From positions 54,063 through 118,062 of the forward strand of contig NZ_BMLQ01000003.1 in NCBI RefSeq assembly GCF_014645315.1: DNA of 64,000 nucleotides, written 5' to 3'. Source of the stretch: Citricoccus zhacaiensis (GTDB lineage Bacteria; Actinomycetota; Actinomycetes; Actinomycetales; Micrococcaceae). Positions 7,533 through 16,068 of this stretch are shown here, piece after piece. A program made the translations under genes and the position numbers. Numbering within the stretch: position 1 is the stretch's first letter; each line of letters begins with the position of its first letter. The notes under the pieces are model-generated. The model worked only from the letters and a program-made list of their open reading frames with translations. It ran no database searches and was not told the origin of the DNA.

Positions 7533-8192
7533 GTGTCCCACCCTCAGCTGCCTCCAGACGTGGACCCGCGCCAGGAGCCGGACGGGCGGCGGATCTTCAC
7601 GGAGAACGATCTCGGACGTTATTTCGGGGTGGTGGACCCGAAGGTGCTGCAGCGGGACCGCCGCCGGCGTCACCGGCGGCACGCGATCGTCCTGCTGATC
7701 GTGGCACTCCTCGTCTCCGGGGTGACCGTCACGGCATGCCAGGTGCTGCAGGGGGCCTGGAGCATCCCGGGATGGGAGGCGGCTCCGCCGGAGGAGCCCC
7801 TCCTGTGCCCGGCGGGGGAGTTCGACTACTCGACCGAGTCCACGGTGACGGTCTTCAACGGCACTAACATCGGCGGGCTGGCCGGGGACGTGGCCAACGC
7901 GCTCGAAGAGCGTGAGTTCGTGATCGGCGGAGTCGGCAACAAGGGGTTCACCACGTCCAACATGGTGGCCGTCATCATCTCCGGCCCGGAGGGGCGGGGC
8001 ACGTCCCTGGCGGTGCAGCGGAACATCGAGGGCTCGGTCTACCTCCCGGACGCCCGGGAAGAGGCCACGGTGGACGTCATCATGGGCACCCAGTACGAGG
8101 GCCTCGTCCCGGCGGACGGGGTCAACACCGCATCGGGACCGCTGGACTGCCAGCGGCTCGAGACGGAGGCTCCGACGGCGGCGCTGGGCTGA
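7533..8192 (+). CDS. LytR C-terminal domain membrane protein
   Basis: A 219-residue protein. A 50-residue cytosolic part ends in RDRRRRHRRH, one membrane helix follows (about 51-69, AIVLLIVALLVSGVTVTA), and the outside part is a LytR_C domain (about 95-200) starting STVTVFNGTNIGGLAGDVANAL. Such proteins occur widely in Actinobacteria beside cell-wall functions; LytR_C is an extracellular domain of unknown ligand. The start is GTG 7533 behind GAAGGGGG (5-nt gap). Two upstream in-frame codons have no ribosome site. It is monocistronic; the next gene faces it. Confidence 0.8.
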   Translation: MSHPQLPPDVDPRQEPDGRRIFTENDLGRYFGVVDPKVLQRDRRRRHRRHAIVLLIVALLVSGVTVTACQVLQGAWSIPGWEAAPPEEPLLCPAGEFDYSTESTVTVFNGTNIGGLAGDVANALEEREFVIGGVGNKGFTTSNMVAVIISGPEGRGTSLAVQRNIEGSVYLPDAREEATVDVIMGTQYEGLVPADGVNTASGPLDCQRLETEAPTAALG

Positions 8193-8239
8193 GCGCTGTC
8201 TCACCGGCCCCGCGCCGCCGTCGATCGCGTGCGATCAGG

Positions 8240-9790
8240 TCACATGCCGCCGGGGAACACCAGCGGGACCAACGTGTACATCACGAGCATGATCAAGCCG
8301 ATGGAGACGACGTTGAGCCAGACGCCGGCGCGCACCATCTGCTTGATGGTCACCTCGCCCGAGCCGAACGCCACCGCGTTGGACGGCGTGGCCACCGGCA
8401 GCATGTAGGCCGAGCAGACCGCCAGGGTCACGGCGATGGTCATGAACAGCGGATCCATGCCCAGGCCCACGGCCACGGCGCCGAAGATCGGGAAGAACGC
8501 GGCGGCCGTGGCGGTGTTGGAGGTGAGCTCGGTCAGGGCCAGGGCCACCAGGATCACGATCAGCAGCACCAGCCATGCCGGGACACCGCTGAGGGCTCCC
8601 ACCTGCCCGCCCAGCCACTCCGAGAAGCCGGTGGCCGTGAACATCGCGGAGAGGGAGAGTCCGCCGCCGAAGAGCAGCAGCAGTCCCCACGGGATCTCCT
8701 TGGCCGCGGACCAGCGCAGCAGGGCGGTGCCGTTCGGGTTCACGGAGCGCTTCTCGGCGGGGACGAGGAAGCAGGCGATGGCGGCGGCCATGGCGACCTG
8801 GGTGTCCGAGATGGTGTCCAGGAATGGCAGGGCTGAAGCCACGGCGGGGATGTCCGCGATGAAGGGGACGAAGACCCAGAAGAAGATCGCCAGCAGGAAG
8901 ATGATGCCCACGCGGCGCTCCGGGGTGGTCAGCCGGCCGAGCTTGGCCAGCTCGTCCTTGATCATCTGCTTACCGCCCGGGATCTCGGAGACCTCGGCAC
9001 GGAACACGAGCTTGGTCAGCACCAGCCAGGCGATCCCGATCATGACGACGGCCCAGGGCACCCCGACCAGCATCCAGTGGCCGAACTGCAGGTCGAAGCC
9101 GTGGGACTCCATGAGGTAGCCCTTCATGAGGGCCATCGGCGGCTGGCCGATCAGGGTGGCGGTGGAGCCGATCGTCACGCCGTAGGCGACGCCGAGGAGC
9201 ATGGACGCGGCGAACCGCTTGCCGCCGGCCTCCGGGTCGACGCGGCGCACCAGCTGCAGGATCGAGACAGCGATCGGCACCATGATGACGGCGGTGGCGG
9301 TGTTGGACACCCAGGCGGAGATGAAGGCTGAGGCCGCCATCAGCCCGAACACGATCTGCGCGGGCTTGGTGCCGACCATACGGATGGTCAGCAGGGCCAC
9401 CCGCAGGTGCAGGTTGGACCGTTCCGTGGCGAGCCCCAGGATCACGCCGCCCATCACGAGGAAGACGACCGAATCGGCGTATGGCGCGGCCACGTCCTTC
9501 ATGGGGGCCATCCCGAACAGCGGGAACAGCACGAGAGGCAGGAGGGATGTCACCGGGATGGGGGCGGCCTCGGTCATCCACCAGATCGCCATCCACAGGG
9601 CGCAGCCGGCCACGGCGCGGCCCTCGAAGGACAACGACGCCGGCAGCACCAGGGCCAGCACCAGGCCGGCTGCCGGCCCCAGGGCCAGCAACCACCAATT
9701 GCGCTTGCCGCCGGAGTCGAGCGCGTCTGACGGGGGTTCGGGTTGTCCCGGTGCGGTGACCGCGCGGGCGTCGGAAGAGGTCTGGGTCAT
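8240..9790 (-). CDS. DASS/SLC13-family sodium-coupled dicarboxylate symporter
   Basis: A 516-residue membrane protein with about 11-12 hydrophobic segments. The two SNT motifs diagnostic of the divalent-anion:Na+ symporter family are visible: WVSNTATAVIMVPIA in the first half and LTSNTATAAAFFPIF in the second. WWMTEAAPIPVTSLLPLVLFP near the N-terminus is also typical. It should import C4-dicarboxylates, citrate or a related acid. ATG 9790 is chosen because AAGGACC precedes it; a longer frame upstream begins within likely promoter sequence. It diverges from the LysR gene at 10078, which points to control by that regulator. Confidence 0.85.
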   Translation of the reverse strand: MTQTSSDARAVTAPGQPEPPSDALDSGGKRNWWLLALGPAAGLVLALVLPASLSFEGRAVAGCALWMAIWWMTEAAPIPVTSLLPLVLFPLFGMAPMKDVAAPYADSVVFLVMGGVILGLATERSNLHLRVALLTIRMVGTKPAQIVFGLMAASAFISAWVSNTATAVIMVPIAVSILQLVRRVDPEAGGKRFAASMLLGVAYGVTIGSTATLIGQPPMALMKGYLMESHGFDLQFGHWMLVGVPWAVVMIGIAWLVLTKLVFRAEVSEIPGGKQMIKDELAKLGRLTTPERRVGIIFLLAIFFWVFVPFIADIPAVASALPFLDTISDTQVAMAAAIACFLVPAEKRSVNPNGTALLRWSAAKEIPWGLLLLFGGGLSLSAMFTATGFSEWLGGQVGALSGVPAWLVLLIVILVALALTELTSNTATAAAFFPIFGAVAVGLGMDPLFMTIAVTLAVCSAYMLPVATPSNAVAFGSGEVTIKQMVRAGVWLNVVSIGLIMLVMYTLVPLVFPGGM

Positions 9791-9866
9791 CTCGGGTGGT
9801 CCTTGGGGATGTGATGGAGCGGGTTGAGCGGTGTCGAGCGGTTCTTTCTCCAGAACCGTCTGAATC

Positions 9867-9880
9867 TGTGATCTGTCACA
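9867..9880. promoter_or_regulatory. Palindrome TGTGA-N4-TCACA between the transporter and LysR genes
   Basis: TGTGATCTGTCACA lies in the 287-bp divergent region between the DASS transporter (start 9790) and the LysR gene (start 10078). It could be an operator for the LysR protein or for another regulator. A LysR T-N11-A box also fits over this stretch, but not uniquely. The rest of the interval shows no further clear signal. Confidence 0.4.
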
Positions 9881-10077
9881 CCGTACGCGGATCAATGACA
9901 GGACAGAAGTACACATTCCACCTGTATTGATATGTCCAGAGTTCTAATATGGTTGGAACTGGTCTTTCACTTGTGAGTCATGCCATCCCTACGCTGGATC
10001 GACCATGCCGCGCTCGCCGAGCGTGGCGCAGAGCGGGCCGGCCCGGCCCAGGATGGCATCGGAGAGGGGGTGGCGTG

Positions 10078-11019
10078 GTGGATCTGCGCCAGATGCGCTA
10101 TTTCGTGGCCGTTGCCGAGGAGCGGCATTTCGGGCGGGCGGCCGAGCGGCTGCACATGGCCCAACCGCCGCTCTCGCAGCAGATCAAGCAGCTGGAGGCC
10201 ACCCTGGGCACCCAGCTCTTCGAGCGCACCACTCGCCGGGTGGACCTCACCGATGCCGGGCAGCTCATGCTGGAGCGGGCCCGCCAGATCCTGGCCGACG
10301 TCGAGGCCCTGACCAAGGATGTCCGCGAGGTCGGTGCCGGCGCCGCGGGCGTGCTGCGCGTCGGGTTCGTCGGATCGGCCACCTATCGGGTCATGCCGGC
10401 CGTGGTGCAACTGGCCCGGCGTGAGCTGCCCGGGGTCCGCCTGCACGTGGTGGGGGAGATGCTCACCCCGCAGATCGAGCAGGGGCTGTTGGAGAACCGG
10501 CTCGATGTCGCCGTTCTGCGCCCGCCGGTGCAGTCCTCGGAACTGTCACTCGACGCCCTCGAGGGGGACAGTCTGGTGGTCGCCCTCCCGGCCCACCACC
10601 GGCTGGCCACCGCCGGCGGCCCCGTTCCCCTGGCCGAGCTCGCCGGAGAGGACTTCGTGAGCTACCCGCAGGGGTCCGCCGTCGCCACCATCACGTCCGA
10701 GGCCTGCCGGCAGGCGGGCTTCCGCCCGCGCGTCGTGCAGGAGGCCACGGAGACCTCGACCCTGCTGGCCTTCGTGGGTGCGGGCATGGGCCTGGCCCTG
10801 GTGCCCGACGGCGCCCGGCGGGCCGCGGCGTCCCCCATCGCCTACCGCGAACTCGAGAGTGCGCCGGAGGTCGGCCTCGCCATCGCCTGGAAGCACGGCA
10901 GCCGCTCCGGACTCATCCCGCCCTTCCGGGCCCTCGCCCACCGTGCCGTGGGCGAGGTGCGCCACGGCCAGCCCAGCCTCGTCCACCCTCCGTCCCCTGA
11001 CCAGCAGGAGCGTCCATGA
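10078..11019 (+). CDS. LysR-family transcriptional regulator
   Basis: A 313-residue LysR protein. The winged HTH is at residues 1-60 (LRQMRYFVAVAEERHFGRAAERLHMAQPP in pieces, with PLSQQIKQLE), followed by the linker helix and a substrate-binding domain (about 90-290). The HTH and the AERLHMAQPPLSQQI pattern resemble the CatR/BenM/CbnR subgroup that senses aromatic-ring-cleavage intermediates. GTG 10078 follows GGAGAGGGGG at 7 nt; the preceding in-frame region lacks any ribosome site. It overlaps the muconate-cycloisomerase-like gene by 4 nt and diverges from the DASS transporter, so it probably controls both in response to a substrate or product of the pathway. Confidence 0.85.
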   Translation: MDLRQMRYFVAVAEERHFGRAAERLHMAQPPLSQQIKQLEATLGTQLFERTTRRVDLTDAGQLMLERARQILADVEALTKDVREVGAGAAGVLRVGFVGSATYRVMPAVVQLARRELPGVRLHVVGEMLTPQIEQGLLENRLDVAVLRPPVQSSELSLDALEGDSLVVALPAHHRLATAGGPVPLAELAGEDFVSYPQGSAVATITSEACRQAGFRPRVVQEATETSTLLAFVGAGMGLALVPDGARRAAASPIAYRELESAPEVGLAIAWKHGSRSGLIPPFRALAHRAVGEVRHGQPSLVHPPSPDQQERP

Positions 11020-12119
11020 AGATCACCGGCATCGAAGCCATCCCCTACGCCATCCCGTACAGCCACCCGTTGAAGTTCGCCTCCGGTGCCGTGGAGACCG
11101 CGGACCACGTGCTGGTGCGGATCCACACCGATGAGGGGATCACCGGGGTGGCCGATGCCCCGCCGCGGCCCTACACCTACGGTGAGACGCAGGTGTCCAT
11201 CAAGAACATCGTCGAGGAGGTCTTCGCCCCGCAGGTCATCGGGCTGGACCCCTTCGACCGGGAGAAGGTCCATGCCGTGATGCGCCGGACCATCAACAAC
11301 CAGGTCGCCAAGGGCACCGTGGACATCGCCCTGTGGGACCTGGCCGGCAGGACGCTGGAGCGGCCGGTGCACCAGCTGTTGGGTGGGTGGACCGATTCGA
11401 TGCGGGTCTCCCACATGCTCGGCTTCAAGCCGGCCCAGGAGCTGCTGGACGAGGCGCTGCGCTTCGGCGAGGAGTACGGCATCACCACCTTCAAGCTGAA
11501 GGTGGGCCGCCGTCCGCTGTCCTTGGACATCGAGGCCTGCCACGTGCTCCGCGAGGGACTGGGGCCGGACGTGGAACTCTACCTGGACGCCAATCGCGGC
11601 TGGACCGCCAACGAGGCCATGCAGGTGCTGCAGCAGACGGACGGTCTGGGCCTGACCCTGCTGGAGGAGCCGTGCGACGCCAAGGAGGCCATGAGCCGCC
11701 GCCGCCTGGTCGAGAAGTCGCCGATCCCCGTGGTGGGGGACGAGTCCGTACCCACGGCCGGCGATGCCTCCCGTGAGCTGCTCTCGGGCGGCTGCAACGC
11801 GATCTGCATCAAGACCGCCCGGTCCGGGTTCACGGAGGCCACCGAGATCCTGGGGCTGTGCACCGGCCTCGGCGTGGATGTGACCATGGGCAACCAGATC
11901 GACACCCAGATCGGCTCACTCGCCACCGTGACTTTCGGCGCCGCCCACGAGGCGACCAGCCGCCGGGCCGGGGAGTTGTCCAACTTCCTGGACATGGCCG
12001 ACGACCTGCTGGCCGAGCCGATCGCCATCGCTGACGGACGCATCTCCGTGCGGGACGTGCCGGGCGTCGGTGCGGAGATCGACGGCGAGAAGCTGTCGAG
12101 GTACCGCACCGACCGCTGA
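11016..12119 (+). CDS. Mandelate racemase/muconate lactonizing enzyme family protein
   Basis: A 367-residue enolase-superfamily enzyme. The catalytic set can be traced: Lys-x-Lys in TTFKLKVGRR, metal ligands Asp in LDANRGW, Glu in LLEEPC and Asp in VVGDES, and a second-half Lys in AICIKTARSG. A Lys on each face is the muconate-cycloisomerase/dipeptide-epimerase pattern. With a CatR-like LysR partner it is most likely a (chloro)muconate-cycloisomerase-like enzyme or one acting on a related acid; other cat genes are absent here, so the actual substrate is open. ATG 11016 lies inside the end of the LysR gene (ATGA overlap) with CAGGAG upstream. Confidence 0.85.
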   Translation: MKITGIEAIPYAIPYSHPLKFASGAVETADHVLVRIHTDEGITGVADAPPRPYTYGETQVSIKNIVEEVFAPQVIGLDPFDREKVHAVMRRTINNQVAKGTVDIALWDLAGRTLERPVHQLLGGWTDSMRVSHMLGFKPAQELLDEALRFGEEYGITTFKLKVGRRPLSLDIEACHVLREGLGPDVELYLDANRGWTANEAMQVLQQTDGLGLTLLEEPCDAKEAMSRRRLVEKSPIPVVGDESVPTAGDASRELLSGGCNAICIKTARSGFTEATEILGLCTGLGVDVTMGNQIDTQIGSLATVTFGAAHEATSRRAGELSNFLDMADDLLAEPIAIADGRISVRDVPGVGAEIDGEKLSRYRTDR

Positions 12120-12121
12120 GG

Positions 12122-12760
12122 TCAGCTGCCGCTCACGAGCGGCCGGATGCCGCACAGGCGCATGGCCTGACCGTAGGTCTCGACCATCTGGTCCTCGAGT
12201 TCCTCCGGAGTGAACTTCCGGTTGGCGCTCTGGGCGTGCAGCGCGGGCGCGTGGAAGACCTTGATGGCCTTGGCTGAGAGTACCGAGCCGCCGATGGTGG
12301 AGGAGAACGCCTTGATGAGCTTCTGGGACTCGCCACCGTGGGCGATGATGGCCACCACGCGGGGGACGCGCTTGAGGAAGCGGTTGAAGGGCTTCACGCC
12401 CGTGGCAATCCGCTCCTTCGTGAGGTTCAGGGCGTAGTCCTCCTGGGTCCAGGGGTGGACCAGCCAGGGGATGGTGTACTTCGGGTCCAGGCCAGCCGAG
12501 GAGAAGACGCGGAGCAGGCGCTCGGAGGCGTCGTCGTCGTTCTCATGGGAGAGGAAGCCGGACGCGGTGCCGGGTCCGGGGGCGGGGGTGAGGACCAGGA
12601 TACGGGCCTCGTCCACGTCATGGGCGGGGTCCACGTAGGGGATGGGACCCTTGTCCGTGGCCTCCAGGGAATCGCAGAGCTGGGTGATCGGTTCGATGTT
12701 CTCGCCGTGGAGGCGGTCTTGGCTTTCGGAGACGTAGGCGGGATCGGACATTCGGCGCAT
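12122..12760 (-). CDS. Uracil-DNA-glycosylase-superfamily-like protein
   Basis: A 212-residue protein resembling the UDG-fold proteins of Actinobacteria that carry an L.L.APGP..SGF.S..NDDPSA-type motif. Here it reads ARILVLTPAPGPGTASGFL followed by SHENDDDASERLLRVF, then a WLVHPW segment, a GVKPFNRFLKRVPRVVAII core and HGGESQKLIKAF. These match the ligand-binding loop and strands of family 4/5-like UDGs. Classical catalytic residues are not clearly preserved, so the activity (uracil excision or another nucleic-acid role) is uncertain. ATG 12760 has GAGGG at about 9 nt; a second ATG lies three codons later. It converges with the cycloisomerase gene, 2 bp apart. Confidence 0.6.
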   Translation of the reverse strand: MRRMSDPAYVSESQDRLHGENIEPITQLCDSLEATDKGPIPYVDPAHDVDEARILVLTPAPGPGTASGFLSHENDDDASERLLRVFSSAGLDPKYTIPWLVHPWTQEDYALNLTKERIATGVKPFNRFLKRVPRVVAIIAHGGESQKLIKAFSSTIGGSVLSAKAIKVFHAPALHAQSANRKFTPEELEDQMVETYGQAMRLCGIRPLVSGS

Positions 12761-12826
12761 GGGTGCTGTCCCTCAGTGTTGATGTGTGGTGCTCCGGTCA
12801 GTTCAGACCGGCCTGCTGCCTCCAGT

Positions 12827-13264
12827 CTACGAGGCGGTTCTCACCCGCACGGAGGACCACTCCCCGGACAGCGGGATGTTGGCGTTCAGCGTGTGCCCAC
12901 GGGCCTCGATGTCCTTCCAGATGGTGTCCCGGTTGATGTCCGATCGGCCACCCTTCGGATAGCCGATCCACAGCACCCGGGCACCGAGCGCCGGCTCCAG
13001 CCAATCGTCCAGCACCCCGTCCAGGGACTTCTGGTCCTGGGCGAAGAGCACGACGGCGGTGGCCTCCGTGATCTCGTCCGACAGCCTCACGCCCTCGGGC
13101 AGGGGATCCAGGAGCGAGTGCAGGCCCTGGTGCCCGCCGGCCAGGTGCAGGGTGTCGGTGGGCTTGATGAAGAGCTTCTGCGCGGTGGTCTTCTGAGGCG
13201 CGGAGGGGGCGGCACGTGCAGTTGAGTCGGCGGGGGTGGCGGGCTGTTCCGGGGTCGTGGCCAT
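12827..13264 (-). CDS. DUF3052-like protein
   Basis: A 145-residue soluble protein. After about 28 low-complexity Ala/Pro/Thr residues come KLFIKPTDTLHLAGGHQGL, then VVLFAQDQKSLDGVLDDWL, ARVLWIGYPKGGRSDINRD and a C-terminal GEWSSVRVR. This order (K..IKPG start, acidic middle, LW..YPKG, and SDINRDT then WS..R at the end) is that of the small actinobacterial DUF3052-type proteins, whose function is unknown. It lies 66 bp upstream of the UDG-like gene on the same strand and may be co-transcribed with it. Confidence 0.6.
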   Translation of the reverse strand: MATTPEQPATPADSTARAAPSAPQKTTAQKLFIKPTDTLHLAGGHQGLHSLLDPLPEGVRLSDEITEATAVVLFAQDQKSLDGVLDDWLEPALGARVLWIGYPKGGRSDINRDTIWKDIEARGHTLNANIPLSGEWSSVRVRTAS

Positions 13265-13456
13265 GACACCATTCTGCCTCCACCATGACGGGGGAACGAC
13301 GTCGGCCCGGCATCGTCCACAGGATTCCCCGGGAAGATGCCGGGTCGGCTTCGAGGTCCGTGGAGCCCGTCATCTCCAGTGGCCGGGACCGCGGTCCTCT
13401 GCCGCTCGCCTATGCTGCTGTGGTCATCATGCGGAGGGGCACGCACAGAGGACTCG

Positions 13457-14683
13457 ATGGTCATGGCTGGTTTGTGGGCAAGGTCATCAGTGACCGCCAA
13501 GGTGGTCACCGGGGTGGCCGTGGTGGCCGTGGCGGCAGGCGCCACCGGCGTCGCGGTGGCGCAATCTGGTGGTTCGGACGACCGTGACCGGGCGACCGTG
13601 GTCCGGGTGATCGACGGTGACACCATCGACGCGGAGGTCAACGGTGAGGTCCAACGTGTCCGGCTGTTGAATGTGGATACACCGGAGACCAAGCACCCGG
13701 AGAAGCCCGTTCAGTGCCTGGGCCCGGAAGCCACGGCGTTCCTGGAGGAATTGCTGGCCCCGGGTGAGCAGATCGAGCTCGTCTATGACGTCGAACGCAC
13801 TGACCGGTATGACCGGACTTTGGCCGGTGTCTACAAGGACGATTCGCTGGTGAACGCAGATCTGGCAGAAGCCGGTTTGGGGGTGGCCGTCCTGTACGAG
13901 CCGAACGATCGCTTCTACGCAGAGGTTCTCGAGGCGCAGGAACGGGCCGAGGAGGCCGGCGAGGGCCTTCACGATGCGGCCGTTGAGTGCACCGTCCCGG
14001 CCCTGGCCGAGGCCCTTCCGCCCTTGGAGGATCTGCCGGCGGCCATCCCCGCAGACGCAGCCGGCGTGGCCGCGGCGCTCGCAGCGGCTGCTCCGGTGAT
14101 CGCCGCCGGTGAGGCATTGGGGGCGGCTTTGGATCTGGTCGAGTCAGGTGGTCACGTGGTCCTCTCCAAGGCTTATGGAGGTCTGGCCCTGGAGTTGAGA
14201 AAGAGGAGCGACGTGGCATTGCCGGCTGCGGTTGCCTATCAACAGGGGCTGCTGGCCAAAGAAGCCGAACTGGCGGAGGAGGCTCGAGTGGCGGCAGAGA
14301 AGGCTGCCGAGGAGAAACTGGCTGCCGAAAAGGCCGCCGCGGAAAAGAAGGCCGCGGAGGAACGAGCGGCTGCGGAGCAGAAGGCCGCAGAAGAGCGAGC
14401 TGCCGAAGAAGCTCATCAAGCGGAGCAGGACCGTGCCGCAGAAGCAGAGCGGCAGCAGGCGGAAGCTGAGCGGCAGCAGGCGGAAGCTGAGCGGCAGGCA
14501 GACAGGGCCCGCGAACGGGAGGACGCTCGCCAGGCAGAGCGCAACCGTTCGAACGAGAGGCAGCAGGAGACACCACGTCGCCAGCAGCCGTCGAATAGTG
14601 GTTACGGAACGGATGCTGACTTCCCGGGCTACACGGGACCCCGTTGCTATGCCCCGGGCGGACAGGCGTGGAAACCCTGCTGA
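13457..14683 (+). CDS. Secreted thermonuclease-family protein with long charged helix and Cys-rich tail
   Basis: A 408-residue protein. After an N-terminal hydrophobic stretch (about 12-34, VVTGVAVVAVAAGATGVAV; signal peptide or anchor) comes a staphylococcal-nuclease domain (about 45-165) with RVIDGDTIDAEV, VRLLNVDTPETKHP, the catalytic-type RTDRYDRTLAGVY segment and VNADLAEAGLGVA. Next is an Ala-rich region (about 190-260), then about 120 residues of Ala/Glu/Lys/Arg heptads (coiled coil), and a tail ending GYTGPRCYAPGGQAWKPC, an excalibur-like two-Cys motif. It probably degrades extracellular DNA or RNA. ATG 13457 follows AGAGGA at 5 nt. It is monocistronic and ends at a long palindrome. 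The region 13265-13456 upstream holds only its promoter. Confidence 0.8.
   Translation: MVMAGLWARSSVTAKVVTGVAVVAVAAGATGVAVAQSGGSDDRDRATVVRVIDGDTIDAEVNGEVQRVRLLNVDTPETKHPEKPVQCLGPEATAFLEELLAPGEQIELVYDVERTDRYDRTLAGVYKDDSLVNADLAEAGLGVAVLYEPNDRFYAEVLEAQERAEEAGEGLHDAAVECTVPALAEALPPLEDLPAAIPADAAGVAAALAAAAPVIAAGEALGAALDLVESGGHVVLSKAYGGLALELRKRSDVALPAAVAYQQGLLAKEAELAEEARVAAEKAAEEKLAAEKAAAEKKAAEERAAAEQKAAEERAAEEAHQAEQDRAAEAERQQAEAERQQAEAERQADRAREREDARQAERNRSNERQQETPRRQQPSNSGYGTDADFPGYTGPRCYAPGGQAWKPC
14447..14488 (+). repeat. Tandem 21-bp repeat inside the nuclease coiled coil
   Basis: Two exact copies of a 21-bp unit encoding ERQQAEA (14447-14467 and 14468-14488), followed by a partial third. The unit is in frame, so copy-number change would lengthen or shorten the helix by one heptad without breaking the gene. 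Confidence 0.85.
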
Positions 14684-14691
14684 GAACGCAC

Positions 14692-14731
14692 CTGTGGGGG
14701 TCAGGTCGACCGGTCGACCTGACCCCCACAG
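14692..14731. terminator. Perfect 40-bp palindrome between convergent genes
   Basis: CTGTGGGGGTCAGGTCGACC (14692-14711) is followed directly by its exact inverted complement (14712-14731). It sits between the converging nuclease and YihY genes and is most simply a bidirectional transcription terminator. Confidence 0.75.
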
Positions 14732-14747
14732 CGGGGAGGTGGAAGAG

Positions 14748-15875
14748 TCAGTCCCGGCGGGTGGGCTCCTCGTGGCCTTCGGCGCCGTAGGTCAGGCGCA
14801 GCACGCGCCCGTCGGCTTCCAGCTTGTCCCGGGCTTCCTTGGCCTTCTCCACCTTGGAGATGTCCCGCGGCGGGAGCTGGATCATCTCCTCGGCCGGGAT
14901 CCCAGCCTGCAGCTGCCGCGCGCGCTCGACCTCCGCGTCGACCTCCGCACCCAGCAACAGCACGATGTTGAAGATCCAGAGGACGAAGAGCAGGGCCATC
15001 ACGGTGCCGATCGCACCGTAGGAGCTGTAGCCGGCGAACTGCGTCAGGTAGATGGACAGGGCCACGCCGGCGATGGCGATGCCGACGATCGCCACGACCG
15101 AACCGATGCCGACCCAGGTGAACTTGGGTTGCTTCACGTTGGGCGTGAAGTAGTACAGCACGGCGATCATGGTGATCACGAGCGCCAGGATGACCGGCCA
15201 CTTGACCCAGGCCCAGATCGGCAGGAAGGTCTCGGACAGGAAGGTCAGGGTGCCGCCCAGCCCGAGGGGTTCGGCGATCGGGCCCAGGACGCCGTCGACC
15301 AGCGACTGGTTCAGGGCGAGCGAGACCAGGATGAGCACCACGCCGAGGAGCAGGGACAGGGTGACCAGCAGCATGGTCCCGAGCTGCTTCACGAGCCCAC
15401 GCCCCTCCTCCACCCCGTAGATGGCGTTCATGGACCGCGAGAAGGCCTTGACGTAGGCGGAGGCCGACCACAGTGCGGTGGCGATACCGATGATCAAGGC
15501 GATGACGCCTCCGGTGGCGGAGCTGATCATCGTGTCCACGAGGTCGACCACGAGGCTCTGGTAGTCCGCCGGCACGTACTGCTGGACCAGGTCGTCCACG
15601 AGCGTGGTCACCGTGCCGGCGTTGTTGGCGAGCACGAGGGTGATGATCGAGAAGATGGCCAGCAGGGCCGGTGCCAGGGACAGCACCATGTAGTAGGTCA
15701 GCCGGGCGGCCAGGTCGGTGCCGCTGTCGGTGCCGAACTCCTTGAGAGCGCGCTTGAAGGCGTACTTCCAGCTGGCGCCCTTGAGCTTGGGTGGATCATC
15801 GGGCTTGGTGCCGTGGTCCGGCTCCGGAGAGTCGGCCGCGTCGAGCGTTGCGTCTATCGGATCTTTGATGGGCAC
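14748..15875 (-). CDS. YihY/BrkB-family inner membrane protein
   Basis: A 375-residue protein with six predicted membrane segments, matching the YihY (formerly 'ribonuclease BN-like') family. Seen are DLAARLTYYMVLSLAPALLA at the first helix (cut here to LAARLTYYMVLSLAPALL), SASAYVKAFSRSMNAIYGVEEGRG between helices 2 and 3 (key part SRSMNAIYGVEE), and YAxYG-like YSSYGAIGTVMALL near the last helix. The acidic N-terminus and charged C-terminus are cytosolic. The family's role is not firmly known; it may be an exporter or flippase. GTG 15875 is chosen because GAGAGGA precedes it at 6 nt, whereas the longer frame to 16016 lacks a ribosome site. Confidence 0.85.
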   Translation of the reverse strand: MPIKDPIDATLDAADSPEPDHGTKPDDPPKLKGASWKYAFKRALKEFGTDSGTDLAARLTYYMVLSLAPALLAIFSIITLVLANNAGTVTTLVDDLVQQYVPADYQSLVVDLVDTMISSATGGVIALIIGIATALWSASAYVKAFSRSMNAIYGVEEGRGLVKQLGTMLLVTLSLLLGVVLILVSLALNQSLVDGVLGPIAEPLGLGGTLTFLSETFLPIWAWVKWPVILALVITMIAVLYYFTPNVKQPKFTWVGIGSVVAIVGIAIAGVALSIYLTQFAGYSSYGAIGTVMALLFVLWIFNIVLLLGAEVDAEVERARQLQAGIPAEEMIQLPPRDISKVEKAKEARDKLEADGRVLRLTYGAEGHEEPTRRD

Positions 15876-16068
15876 AGGATGTCCTCTCCTCTTCGTCTGC
15901 GCGGGTGCGCTGAACCTCGACTCGGGGCCCATGGTGCCACCGTTCGGTGGTCCGGCTGCACCGTTCTTGTTCTCCTGCCTGCCATCCTGTCCTGTCTGCG
16001 GCGGATCTGAAAGCACCGGCGGGCCGTGCCTACCCCTCCGCAGGTCACCGGTCGGTTAGGTTCGATGC

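Noticed and set aside
9927-9950. Promoter TTGATA ... TAATAT before the LysR gene
   Set aside because: The spacer is only 12 bp, too short for a sigma-70-type promoter.
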